A stretch of DNA of 23,086 bases from CAG-1031 sp964556785. GTDB lineage: Bacteria > Bacteroidota > Bacteroidia > Bacteroidales > Muribaculaceae. Below the pieces are notes generated by a model that saw nothing but the letters and a program-made list of their open reading frames with translations, did no database searches and had not been told where the DNA came from. The position numbers and the translations under genes are program-made. Location of the stretch: assembly GCA_964556785.1 (NCBI GenBank), contig CAZKXM010000023.1:1-23086 (forward strand), written 5' to 3'. Positions 14,767-22,250 of this stretch are shown in pieces; the stretch's first letter is position 1, and each line of letters opens with the position of its first letter.

Positions 14767-17322
14767 ATGAAATTCAGATCTTTATTAACCCTAATTATGG
14801 CAATTGTGGGACTGACGGCTTCGGCCGCGTCCCACACTGCCATTTTTAACCTGACCCCCGGCAGCGCCGCCGAGCTGCGTCTGATGAACTACACCACCGG
14901 CACCGACTATGTGGTGCAGGAACTCAAGGCGGGCTCAAATCAGGTTACCCTCAACGACGACCGTTACTATCTTCATCCCGCCGAGGGACGCACGCTCGAA
15001 TATGTAAAGGACAGCAGCGGCGCCACCCTTCCCGTTCAGAAAAGCGGAGCCGTGATCATAACCTTCACCGAGGGTATGAGTCCTTACTTTAATGTGAGCA
15101 CAACTCCCGAGCCGGTGATGTTCAGCTCAACGGTGTTTGTCAACAACGGAAGCTCGGCGGTGATCAAGAAGTTCAACACCGTCACCGAGAAGTTTGAAAC
15201 CGCAGTGTCGCTCCTTCAGGGCGACAACGAGGTGAAATTTGTTGACGGCGGCCACTATTACATCGCCCCGGGCCCCGACCACACCCTTGTGTCGGTTGTT
15301 GACAACAAGGGCACTACCCTGCCCCTGGTTGACAGCGAGTTCGGTCTTGTTTATGAACTCACCGCCACCGAAGCTACCGTCGCACGGGTTTACTCCGTCA
15401 CCACTGACGGACCTCCCCCTGTCGACCCCTGGATGAAACCGTTCACAATGGACATCGACGATGCCGACGCCATCACCGTGAGCCTCTCACCCAGCTACAC
15501 TCGACTTGATATCGAGTCGGGACTCCACAACTACTACTTCAACACCCAGCGTGGCGACATGGGCGTGTGGATCGTCACCAAGAACCAGCGCGACCTCTAC
15601 TCCGTCAAGCTCAACGGCGTCAAGCAGGATGCAGGCTACACCGCCCTCGCATATATCAGCGAAGGCGACCATGTCGAGATCCGTTACAACTATCCCGACG
15701 ATCTCTACTACACCTACACGCTGCAGTATGTCGACGAAGGGAATTTCTGGACCCGCATAACCGTTGACGGGGTCGACTATACTCCCGTCAACAATAAGAT
15801 AACCGCCAAAGCCGGTGCGAAAATCGAGCTCTGGAACGATAATGCCACCGAATGGAACATCACCTCGATCTCTCTCCCCTCAGGCCGCATTATCCGCGGA
15901 AACTACGGTTATTCCTACGAGATGGATCCCTCGAAGCCCATTGAGTTCTTCGCCACCTATTCAGAGAAGTTCATCACTGTCGACGCCCACCGCTACGGCG
16001 AGGCTACGGTGCAGTTCAACATCGTCGGCCAGCAGTATGTCAAGGTTACAACCGGCATCGGCAACTCTGTTGAGGAGATCACCGGACTCAAGGAAGGTGA
16101 AAACAAGATCACCGATCAGGAAGGCCGTTTCCAGACTGTCACCATCACTCCGAAGTCGGACGACACCGGATATATCAGCTCGGTTGTTTACCGCACGTCG
16201 ACCTACGGTGCCCGTCAGGCCGCTGCCTACGATTACAAGATCAAAGGCTATGTGCTCCACCGCCTCTCTGACGGCGCCCTTGTGGAGATCAACGCCGTTG
16301 ACAAGGCCTCGACCTTCAACATCACCGTTAATGTCAACTCACCTCGCGACGTGGAGCTCTATTCCGACGCATCGCTGAGTCAGGCATCGCGCATCACAAC
16401 CTATCTCTCTGAGGGCAACAACACAGTGCCTTTCCCGGCCGACAAGCCCGACATCTATGTCAAGCCCGCTGCCGACAACAGCTTCATCAAGTCAGTTACA
16501 TGGCTCGAGAATGCAAACGCGTCGACCGTTCAGGCAACCGAACTCCCCTCGGGAGCATGGTATATCGCCAATGTGCGCGCAGGTGGCACGCTGACAATCG
16601 TTTCAGGCCACAACGACACGTTTGAGAACCAGTGTATGGTTTATGTTGACCGCGCCACAGGCGTCACCCTGATGTCGCCCGACGATCGCGTGATCGCCCT
16701 CAAGGACGGCCATAACCTTGTTGACTTCAACGAATCGGAGAACAACGCAAACGGCCGTACAGGCTTCGTGATCTCTGTGCCCGAAGGCAGCGATTTCACC
16801 GCCTACAAGAATGGCCGCGCGATTTCAAAATCAGCCAACTCCAACTCGGCAGCCGAGGTTATGCTCCGCCAGGCAGACGTGATCAAGATCTACACCCTCA
16901 CCCTCGCCCCCTCGATGGTGAAGGTTACATTCACCGGCGACGAGAACAGCGACTTCCGCGAGCTGATTATGGATGACTTCACTCCCGTTGAATCGTGGAC
17001 AAAGAGCATGTCGGTTCTCCCCGGAACCCGCTTCAGCTTCCTCCCGCCGGCAATCGAAGGACAGGTTTACGTGAAGATCAACAACGTGAGCTGGCGCGCT
17101 GACTCCGACGGCTACTACCGCTTCAACGCCCTCGACGACACCAACGTTGAGATGATCGTGAAGCCGAAAGGTGACTCGATCGACACTATCAGCATTGAGA
17201 GCATTGACGAAGCATCGGCAGTGTTCGACCTCACCGGCCGCCGTGTCGACGCGAGCCGTCTGCAGCCTGGAATCTACATTGTTGTCAAAGATGGCAAGGC
17301 CGTTAAAGTGGCATTGAAGTAA
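14767..17322 (+). CDS. Secreted beta-repeat protein 2 with Por-type C-terminal tail; paralogue of its upstream neighbour
   Basis: This 851-residue protein has no domain I recognise. The signal peptide is MKFRSLLTLIMAIVGLTASA. The LxxGxNxV turn motif recurs near residues 53-60, 149-156, 441-448, 547-554 and 645-652, marking repeated beta units. From about residue 222 on, it aligns along its length with the upstream protein (NFWTRITVDG vs NFWTDIKVNG; TPVNN in both; GLKEGEN vs GLKEGKN; ITVNVNSPRDV vs ITINVNNPQDV). It carries about 90 extra N-terminal residues, probably one more unit. The C-terminus (GDSIDTI ... VFDLTGRRV ... PGIYIVVKDGKAVKVALK) is again a Por-type tail. It is read from the same transcript as protein 1 and ends before a strong terminator. 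Function is unknown; cell-surface location is inferred from signal and tail. Confidence 0.85.
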   Translation: MKFRSLLTLIMAIVGLTASAASHTAIFNLTPGSAAELRLMNYTTGTDYVVQELKAGSNQVTLNDDRYYLHPAEGRTLEYVKDSSGATLPVQKSGAVIITFTEGMSPYFNVSTTPEPVMFSSTVFVNNGSSAVIKKFNTVTEKFETAVSLLQGDNEVKFVDGGHYYIAPGPDHTLVSVVDNKGTTLPLVDSEFGLVYELTATEATVARVYSVTTDGPPPVDPWMKPFTMDIDDADAITVSLSPSYTRLDIESGLHNYYFNTQRGDMGVWIVTKNQRDLYSVKLNGVKQDAGYTALAYISEGDHVEIRYNYPDDLYYTYTLQYVDEGNFWTRITVDGVDYTPVNNKITAKAGAKIELWNDNATEWNITSISLPSGRIIRGNYGYSYEMDPSKPIEFFATYSEKFITVDAHRYGEATVQFNIVGQQYVKVTTGIGNSVEEITGLKEGENKITDQEGRFQTVTITPKSDDTGYISSVVYRTSTYGARQAAAYDYKIKGYVLHRLSDGALVEINAVDKASTFNITVNVNSPRDVELYSDASLSQASRITTYLSEGNNTVPFPADKPDIYVKPAADNSFIKSVTWLENANASTVQATELPSGAWYIANVRAGGTLTIVSGHNDTFENQCMVYVDRATGVTLMSPDDRVIALKDGHNLVDFNESENNANGRTGFVISVPEGSDFTAYKNGRAISKSANSNSAAEVMLRQADVIKIYTLTLAPSMVKVTFTGDENSDFRELIMDDFTPVESWTKSMSVLPGTRFSFLPPAIEGQVYVKINNVSWRADSDGYYRFNALDDTNVEMIVKPKGDSIDTISIESIDEASAVFDLTGRRVDASRLQPGIYIVVKDGKAVKVALK

Positions 17323-17353
17323 AAGCCTACTGTCAAGCACTTTCAATAGATCT

Positions 17354-17390
17354 AAGCGGAGCACCCCAAGCCGGTTGCTCCGCTTTTTTT
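17354..17390 (+). terminator. Intrinsic terminator after the beta-repeat gene pair
   Basis: AAGCGGAGCA (17354-17363) pairs perfectly with TGCTCCGCTT (17376-17385) over a 12-base loop, and is followed by more T, giving a run of seven (17384-17390). It lies 31 bases past the stop codon of the second beta-repeat gene. Confidence 0.9.
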
Positions 17391-17417
17391 CATTCCCTGC
17401 AGCCCGACAGTGCCCGC

Positions 17418-17448
17418 TTTGACGGATTCGGGGAATTTTGTAATTTTG
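17418..17448 (+). promoter_or_regulatory. dapF-dapL promoter (TTTG-N19-TAATTTTG)
   Basis: TTTG (17418-17421) and TAATTTTG (17441-17448) are separated by 19 bases, an exact match to the Bacteroidota promoter consensus. The start of transcription should fall near 17455, about 35 bases before the dapF ATG. This placement rules out the in-frame GTG at 17451 as the dapF start. Confidence 0.8.
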
Positions 17449-17489
17449 CAGTGTGGCGGCGACACTGTTCAGTCGCGCCCAAACCCAAT

Positions 17490-18347
17490 ATGAGCTCAGA
17501 GATCAAATTCACCAAAATGCACGGGATCGGCAACGACTATGTCTATATCGACTGCATGACGTCGACCCCCGATAACATCCCGCAACTTGCTGTGGAGATG
17601 AGCGACCGCCACACCGGTGTTGGCGGCGACGGAATAATCCTCATCATGCCCTCAGATAAGGCCGACTGCACCATGCGCATGTTTAATGCCGACGGCAGCG
17701 AGGGAATGATGTGTGGCAACGGCATCCGCTGCGTGGGCAAGTATGTCCACGATCACGGCATTGTCAAAGGAACAACCATCAGCGTCGATACCCTCTCGGG
17801 AGTGAAGATTCTGCAGATGAAGGAAGGGCCCGACGGAATGGTTGAGGAAGTGACAGTTGACATGGGTCTTCCCGAGCTCAAGGCATCGCTTGTGCCGGTA
17901 ACATTTCCCGAGGCCGAGCAGATGATCGAGCAGACGGTCGACACCTCGGCAGGACCGGTGAGAATCACAGCCGTGTCAATGGGCAATCCTCACGGTGTGA
18001 TTTTCGTTGACAGACTCGATGATGTCGATGTCCATGGCCTGGGCCGTGAGCTGGAACTCCATCCAATGTGGCCTGACCGCGCCAACATAGAATTTGTTGA
18101 GGTTATGCCCGACGGTTCGCTGAAAATGCGGGTGTGGGAGCGCGGCAGCGGTGAAACCATGGCTTGCGGAACGGGGGCATGCGCGGTTGCCGTGGCAGCT
18201 TCAATAACCGGACGCACCGGCAATTCCACCACAGTGCGTCTGCTCGGCGGCGACCTCAAGATCCGCATTGCCGAAAATGGCCACGTGATGATGACCGGCC
18301 CGGCTGCAACGGTTTTCACCGGCACATATTTCCGTCAGAATGACTAA
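17490..18347 (+). CDS. dapF: Diaminopimelate epimerase
   Basis: DapF interconverts LL- and meso-diaminopimelate, supplying meso-DAP for peptidoglycan and lysine. It is a cofactor-free two-cysteine racemase in the cytoplasm. The 285-residue protein shows KMHGIGNDYVYID at the N-terminus, GGDGIILI, the first catalytic cysteine Cys75 in MMCGNGIRC, SMGNPHGV, and the second catalytic cysteine Cys226 in MACGTGACAV preceded by WERGSGET. Both active-site cysteines are therefore present and the length is normal. The frame is open back to a GTG at 17451, but that codon lies at or before the predicted transcription start, and the 13 extra residues have no family resemblance. ATG 17490 is preferred. dapL follows 24 bases later, so two consecutive steps of the pathway are co-transcribed. 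Confidence 0.97.
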   Translation: MSSEIKFTKMHGIGNDYVYIDCMTSTPDNIPQLAVEMSDRHTGVGGDGIILIMPSDKADCTMRMFNADGSEGMMCGNGIRCVGKYVHDHGIVKGTTISVDTLSGVKILQMKEGPDGMVEEVTVDMGLPELKASLVPVTFPEAEQMIEQTVDTSAGPVRITAVSMGNPHGVIFVDRLDDVDVHGLGRELELHPMWPDRANIEFVEVMPDGSLKMRVWERGSGETMACGTGACAVAVAASITGRTGNSTTVRLLGGDLKIRIAENGHVMMTGPAATVFTGTYFRQND

Positions 18348-18371
18348 TTTTTTTCAATCACGCATTCCGTT

Positions 18372-19604
18372 ATGTTTAAGGTAAACGATAATTTCTGCAA
18401 GCTGCCGGCAAGCTATCTTTTTTCGGAAGTTGCCCGCCGTATTGCCAAATTCAAGGAGGAACACCCCAATAAAGAGATAATCAGGATGGGTATCGGCGAC
18501 GTCACGCGTCCCATCTGCAAGGCGGCTGTAGAGGCTCTCCACAAGGCTGCCGACGATGAAGCTGCCGCAGCATCGTTTTACGGCTACGGCCCAGAGCAGG
18601 GCTATGCCTTTCTGCGTGAAAAGATTGCCGAAACCGACTTCCGTTCGCGCGGAATCGCGATTGCCGTCGACGAGATTTTCGTGAGCGACGGAGCCAAGAG
18701 CGACAGCGGAAACATTGGCGATATCCTGGCACTGAGCGATAAGGTTGCCGTGACCGACCCGGTCTATCCCGTCTATGTCGACACCAACGTCATGGCGGGC
18801 CGCGCCGGCAATCTCCAGCCCGACGGCCGCTGGAGCAATATCGAATATCTGCCCTGCACGGCTGAAAACAGCTTTGTCCCTGCCCTCCCTACTCAGAACC
18901 CCGACATAATCTACCTCTGCTATCCCAACAACCCTACAGGCACAACCCTTACGCGCACGCAGCTTGCGCAGTGGGTTGACTATGCCCGCAGCCATGGCGC
19001 CCTGATTCTGTTCGACGCCGCCTATGAGGCCTACATCACCGAGCCCGATGTGCCCCACTCCATCTTTGAGATTGAGGGAGCACGGGAGTGCGCTATAGAA
19101 TTCCGCAGCTTCTCGAAAACTGCAGGATTCACCGGCCTGCGCTGCGGCTACACGGTTGTTCCTCACGAGCTGTTCGGACTCGACAACGATGGTAGAAAAG
19201 TGTCGATCAATCACTTATGGAACCGCCGACAGACAACCAAGTTCAACGGCGCAAGCTATGTTATCCAGCGCGCCGCCGAGGCTCTTTACTCAGAAGCCGG
19301 ACAGCGCCAGGTGAGGGAAAATATCGACTATTATATGCGCAATGCCTCGCTGCTGCTCAACGGGCTGCGCGAGCGCGGAATTAAGGCCGTGGGCGGTGTC
19401 AACTCGCCTTACGTGTGGCTCCGTACACCGGGAGGCCTGACATCGTGGGAATTTTTCGACAAACTTCTTGCCGAATCGCTTGTGGCCGGCACACCCGGCG
19501 TTGGCTTCGGCCCCTCAGGCGAAGGCTATTTCCGTCTCACCGCCTTCAACACCCATGAAGCCACTCTCGAAGCCGTGAAACGGATTCAGGATCTTGAATT
19601 CTGA
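18372..19604 (+). CDS. dapL: LL-diaminopimelate aminotransferase
   Basis: DapL converts tetrahydrodipicolinate directly to LL-diaminopimelate with glutamate as amino donor. This PLP-dependent step bypasses the succinyl or acetyl intermediates of the DapD-DapC-DapE route. The protein has 410 residues, the typical DapL length. It is a class I/II fold-type I aminotransferase with GIGDVTRP (40-47), SDGAKSD, YPNNPTGT (184-191), DAAYEAYI (from 215), and the PLP-binding Lys249 in RSFSKTAGFTGLRCGY. The GIGDVT and GAKSD motifs separate it from ordinary aspartate aminotransferases. The product is the substrate of DapF, encoded 24 bases upstream, so the pair forms a compact unit. The gene is followed by an intrinsic terminator. 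Confidence 0.96.
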   Translation: MFKVNDNFCKLPASYLFSEVARRIAKFKEEHPNKEIIRMGIGDVTRPICKAAVEALHKAADDEAAAASFYGYGPEQGYAFLREKIAETDFRSRGIAIAVDEIFVSDGAKSDSGNIGDILALSDKVAVTDPVYPVYVDTNVMAGRAGNLQPDGRWSNIEYLPCTAENSFVPALPTQNPDIIYLCYPNNPTGTTLTRTQLAQWVDYARSHGALILFDAAYEAYITEPDVPHSIFEIEGARECAIEFRSFSKTAGFTGLRCGYTVVPHELFGLDNDGRKVSINHLWNRRQTTKFNGASYVIQRAAEALYSEAGQRQVRENIDYYMRNASLLLNGLRERGIKAVGGVNSPYVWLRTPGGLTSWEFFDKLLAESLVAGTPGVGFGPSGEGYFRLTAFNTHEATLEAVKRIQDLEF

Positions 19605-19640
19605 TTGCGAATACCGAAAGTAAAAATAACCTGATTTATC

Positions 19641-19685
19641 CGGCACCTTCCCGAAATGCAAGTCACGGGGAGGTGTCGTTTTTTT
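19641..19685 (+). terminator. Intrinsic terminator after dapL
   Basis: A 13-base stem (19641-19653 with 19666-19678, CGGCACCTTCCCG against CGGGGAGGTGTCG) has two G-U pairs when read as plus-strand RNA. It closes a 12-base loop and is followed directly by seven T (19679-19685). Confidence 0.9.
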
Positions 19686-19703
19686 CACGTACGCCAAACG
19701 TAA

Positions 19704-19733
19704 CTTGTTGAAAAAAAAAAAATACTACTTTTG
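19704..19733 (+). promoter_or_regulatory. Promoter of the leucine-rich repeat gene
   Basis: TACTTTTG (19726-19733) fits TAnnTTTG; CTTG (19704-19707) lies 18 bases upstream. Between them is an uninterrupted run of 12 A (19711-19722), which would bend the DNA and could vary in length. The leader to the ATG at 19769 is about 30 bases and A-rich. Confidence 0.65.
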
Positions 19734-19768
19734 CCAACACATCAACTCTTAATCCAATTCAAAAAACT

Positions 19769-22150
19769 ATGAGAAAAACTCTACTCACGATTCTCGGGGT
19801 GCTTCTCGCATTCCCGGCCATTGCGCGTGAATTCCGTTACACTCACGAGGGCCAGACTGTCTATTACACCGTGATCAGCGAAACCGACAAAACCTGCATG
19901 ACCCGCGAAGGAACAATGGAAATCCTGGGCAACAACGTTTCGGGCGACCTGATCATCCCCGCAACTGCAAGCGATGGGGAGAACACCTACACTGTTATCG
20001 AGATCGCCGACTTATCTTTCTATACCAACTATGGCCTGACATCGGTCACACTTCCTGAAACCGTTACCAAAATCGGGGAAATGAGTTTCAACGGTTGCCG
20101 GAATCTGAGCTCAATCTCATTGCCTACCTCATTGAAGGAAATAGGCGAAGGAGCATTCTGCGGCAGCTGCGCACAAACGATCAACATTCCTGCCCGAGTA
20201 GAAAAAATAGGGGGCGGGGCGTTCCTCTCCTGTCAGTTCCTCACCGACATTTCTGTTGACACAGCCAATAAATACTTTACTTCGGTTGACGGCGTGCTGT
20301 TTGATAAGTCGTGTAAAACCGTTGTCGCCTATCCGTGTGGAAAAGCCGGTGAATTCAGCTTCCCCTCGACAGTAACCACAATCGGCGACTACGCATTCGC
20401 CGGCTCACAGTTTTCAACCTTGACAATTCCTGAATCGGTCACGTCAATCGGTTACTCGGCATTCAGCAGTTGCAGCAATCTTACTTCGGTGAAGCTGCCT
20501 GAGAAACTTACCGATATTGCCAACAGCACGTTTAGTTCTTGTTACTCCCTGCAGTCCATCAATTTTCCGTCGTCACTGAAAAGCATCGGAAATTCGGCAT
20601 TCGAGGCATGTCAGGCATTGACCTCAGTCAGCCTCCCTTCGTCATTGACCAAGGTTGGCAGATACGCGTTCCATTTTTGCACCTCGCTCACCTCGATGAG
20701 CTTCCCTGCTTCCGTAACGGAGATCGGCGAAGGAGTGCTGAGCTGCTGCCCGGCGCTGTCGACAATTGAGGTTGCAGCTTCGAATCCCGGATACGTTTCA
20801 GATAACGGGGTGCTCTACAACAAAGACAAAACAACCCTCATTCAATATCCCGCAGCAAAAACAGGGACGTTCACCATCCCGTCGACAGTAAAGAGAATCG
20901 GCGATGCCGCCTTCTATGGAGCATTCGAACTTACAGCCGTATCAATTCCGTCGGGCGTAACCGAGATCGGCGAGTCAGCCTTTTCAACATGCACCTCCCT
21001 GACGTCGCTAACCATTCCCAACAGCGTTGTCTCAATCGATAGCTTTGCCTTCTATAGCTGCTCCAACCTGACATCTGTAAGCCTTCCGTCGTCACTCAAA
21101 TCAATAAGCCTCTATCTGTTCAACTATTGCCAGAAACTGGCGTCAGTCAACATTCCGGCCAGCGTCACATCGATCGGAGCAGGTGCATTTTCCGACACCA
21201 AACTTACTTCGGTCAAGATACCCGAAGGGGTGAAAGCAATAGAATATGCCACATTCAGCGGATGCGCGGACCTCAAGGAGGTGTCACTGCCCCAGAGCCT
21301 CACCTCGATCGGTAACTTCGCTTTCTCACGTTGCGAAGCTCTGACCTCGCTCGAGATTCCCGCTGCTGTTGCTGAACTTGGCCGAAGTGCATTTTCGTCA
21401 TGCAGCGCGCTCGAATCGATCACTCTTCCCGAGGGCATCGCGGAAATTCCCGCGACTCTGTTTGAAGGTTGCCGCGCGCTCGAATCTGTCAACTTCCCTG
21501 CATCTGTCACAGCGATCCGCAGCGGCGCATTCGTCAACTGCCGCAGTCTGGCTTCAATCAAACTCAACGAGGGTTTGAAAACCATCTCCAGCAGTGCATT
21601 CATGTATTGCGAATCTCTGTCCGAAGTCAACCTACCCAACAGCGTTATCTATCTCGGTGTAAGCGCCTTTGACCAGTGCACCGGCCTGGTGGCGGTAAAT
21701 CTTGGAAACTCGCTGGAAGCTCTCGACAGCCAGGCATTCGCCTTCTGCAGCAACCTGACCAAGGTCACTCTGCCGAAAACGCTCAAAAATATCGGACAGA
21801 ACATTTTCTATGAGTGCTTCTCGCTCAAGGAGGTTTACTATGAGGTTGTAGAACCCGCAGCCGGTGTCGACAACAATTTCACGGCCACTGCCTACAGCAA
21901 CGCAACCCTTTATGTGCCTGAGGCTGCAATTGCGAAATGCAAGGAGGTCAGCCCCTGGAAAAACTTCGATAACATCGTTGCCTACGTGTTTGCCGGCATT
22001 GATGAGGTTGAGGCCGATCTCGATCCTTCGCTCCCCTATGAGGTTTACACAATCTCGGGCATGCGCGCCGGTTCAAGCCTCGACGGACTCGCTCCAGGCT
22101 TCTACATCGTGCGCCAGGGCAAGACGGTGAAGAAGATAGCAGTCAACTGA
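19769..22150 (+). CDS. Secreted BspA-like leucine-rich repeat protein with Por-type tail
   Basis: This 793-residue protein starts with a signal peptide (MRKTLLTILGVLLAFPAIA). A short N-terminal segment (FRYTHEGQTVYYTVIS) leads into more than twenty LRR_5/BspA-type repeats of about 23 residues, of the form LTSVxLPxSLxxIGxxAFxxC (about residues 70-715). Two repeats are interrupted by the usual BspA variant unit (VDGVLFDKSCKTVVAYP; DNGVLYNKDKTTLIQYP). The C-terminal 52 residues (GIDEVEADL ... YTISGMRAG ... PGFYIVRQGKTVKKIAVN) form a Por-type sorting tail. BspA relatives bind host or bacterial surface ligands such as fibronectin or fibrinogen; no ligand can be assigned here. It stands alone between its own promoter and a double hairpin. 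Repeats like these are prone to unit gain and loss by recombination. Confidence 0.92.
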   Translation: MRKTLLTILGVLLAFPAIAREFRYTHEGQTVYYTVISETDKTCMTREGTMEILGNNVSGDLIIPATASDGENTYTVIEIADLSFYTNYGLTSVTLPETVTKIGEMSFNGCRNLSSISLPTSLKEIGEGAFCGSCAQTINIPARVEKIGGGAFLSCQFLTDISVDTANKYFTSVDGVLFDKSCKTVVAYPCGKAGEFSFPSTVTTIGDYAFAGSQFSTLTIPESVTSIGYSAFSSCSNLTSVKLPEKLTDIANSTFSSCYSLQSINFPSSLKSIGNSAFEACQALTSVSLPSSLTKVGRYAFHFCTSLTSMSFPASVTEIGEGVLSCCPALSTIEVAASNPGYVSDNGVLYNKDKTTLIQYPAAKTGTFTIPSTVKRIGDAAFYGAFELTAVSIPSGVTEIGESAFSTCTSLTSLTIPNSVVSIDSFAFYSCSNLTSVSLPSSLKSISLYLFNYCQKLASVNIPASVTSIGAGAFSDTKLTSVKIPEGVKAIEYATFSGCADLKEVSLPQSLTSIGNFAFSRCEALTSLEIPAAVAELGRSAFSSCSALESITLPEGIAEIPATLFEGCRALESVNFPASVTAIRSGAFVNCRSLASIKLNEGLKTISSSAFMYCESLSEVNLPNSVIYLGVSAFDQCTGLVAVNLGNSLEALDSQAFAFCSNLTKVTLPKTLKNIGQNIFYECFSLKEVYYEVVEPAAGVDNNFTATAYSNATLYVPEAAIAKCKEVSPWKNFDNIVAYVFAGIDEVEADLDPSLPYEVYTISGMRAGSSLDGLAPGFYIVRQGKTVKKIAVN

Positions 22151-22227
22151 TAAAACCCGCTTAAAATAGGTCCGGGCCACATCTTCCGCAATGGAGGGTG
22201 TGGCCCGGATGGTTTATCAGTTGACTG
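22140..22227 (+). repeat. Composite long inverted repeat covering the LRR stop codon
   Basis: An outer inverted repeat, CAGTCAACTGATAAAACC (22140-22157) against GGTTTATCAGTTGACTG (22211-22227), differs by a single T. It encloses an inner 17-base stem with a 5-base loop: 22171-22187 against 22193-22209 (TCCGGGCCACA... / ...TGTGGCCCGGA). The two non-Watson-Crick positions of the inner stem are G-U in plus-strand RNA and A-C in minus-strand RNA, so the structure is built for the rightward transcript. The LRR stop codon TGA (22148-22150) lies within the outer arm. Confidence 0.85.
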
Positions 22228-22229
22228 TT

Positions 22230-22250
22230 CGGTCAGCGACCGTTTTTTTT
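22230..22250 (+). terminator. Intrinsic terminator of the LRR gene
   Basis: CGGTC (22230-22234) pairs with GACCG (22238-22242) across a 3-base loop, followed by eight T (22243-22250). The T run reaches into the stop codon of the convergent tryptophanase gene, so the two 3' ends abut. Confidence 0.75.

Noticed and set aside
15815..16378. 187-codon plus-strand frame in another phase inside the second beta-repeat gene
   Set aside because: It is Ser/Arg/Pro-rich low-complexity sequence produced by the +1 reading of the real gene, which is intact through this stretch.
17451..17489. 13-codon N-terminal extension of dapF from a GTG
   Set aside because: The GTG sits only 2 bases past the -7 box, at or before the predicted transcription start, and DapF proteins normally begin close to the MHGIGNDY motif.
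18354..19214. 286-codon open frame on the minus strand opposite dapL
   Set aside because: It lies fully antisense to dapL, whose conserved motifs are complete, and shows no signal, motif or promoter of its own; it arises from the GC-rich third positions of the real gene.
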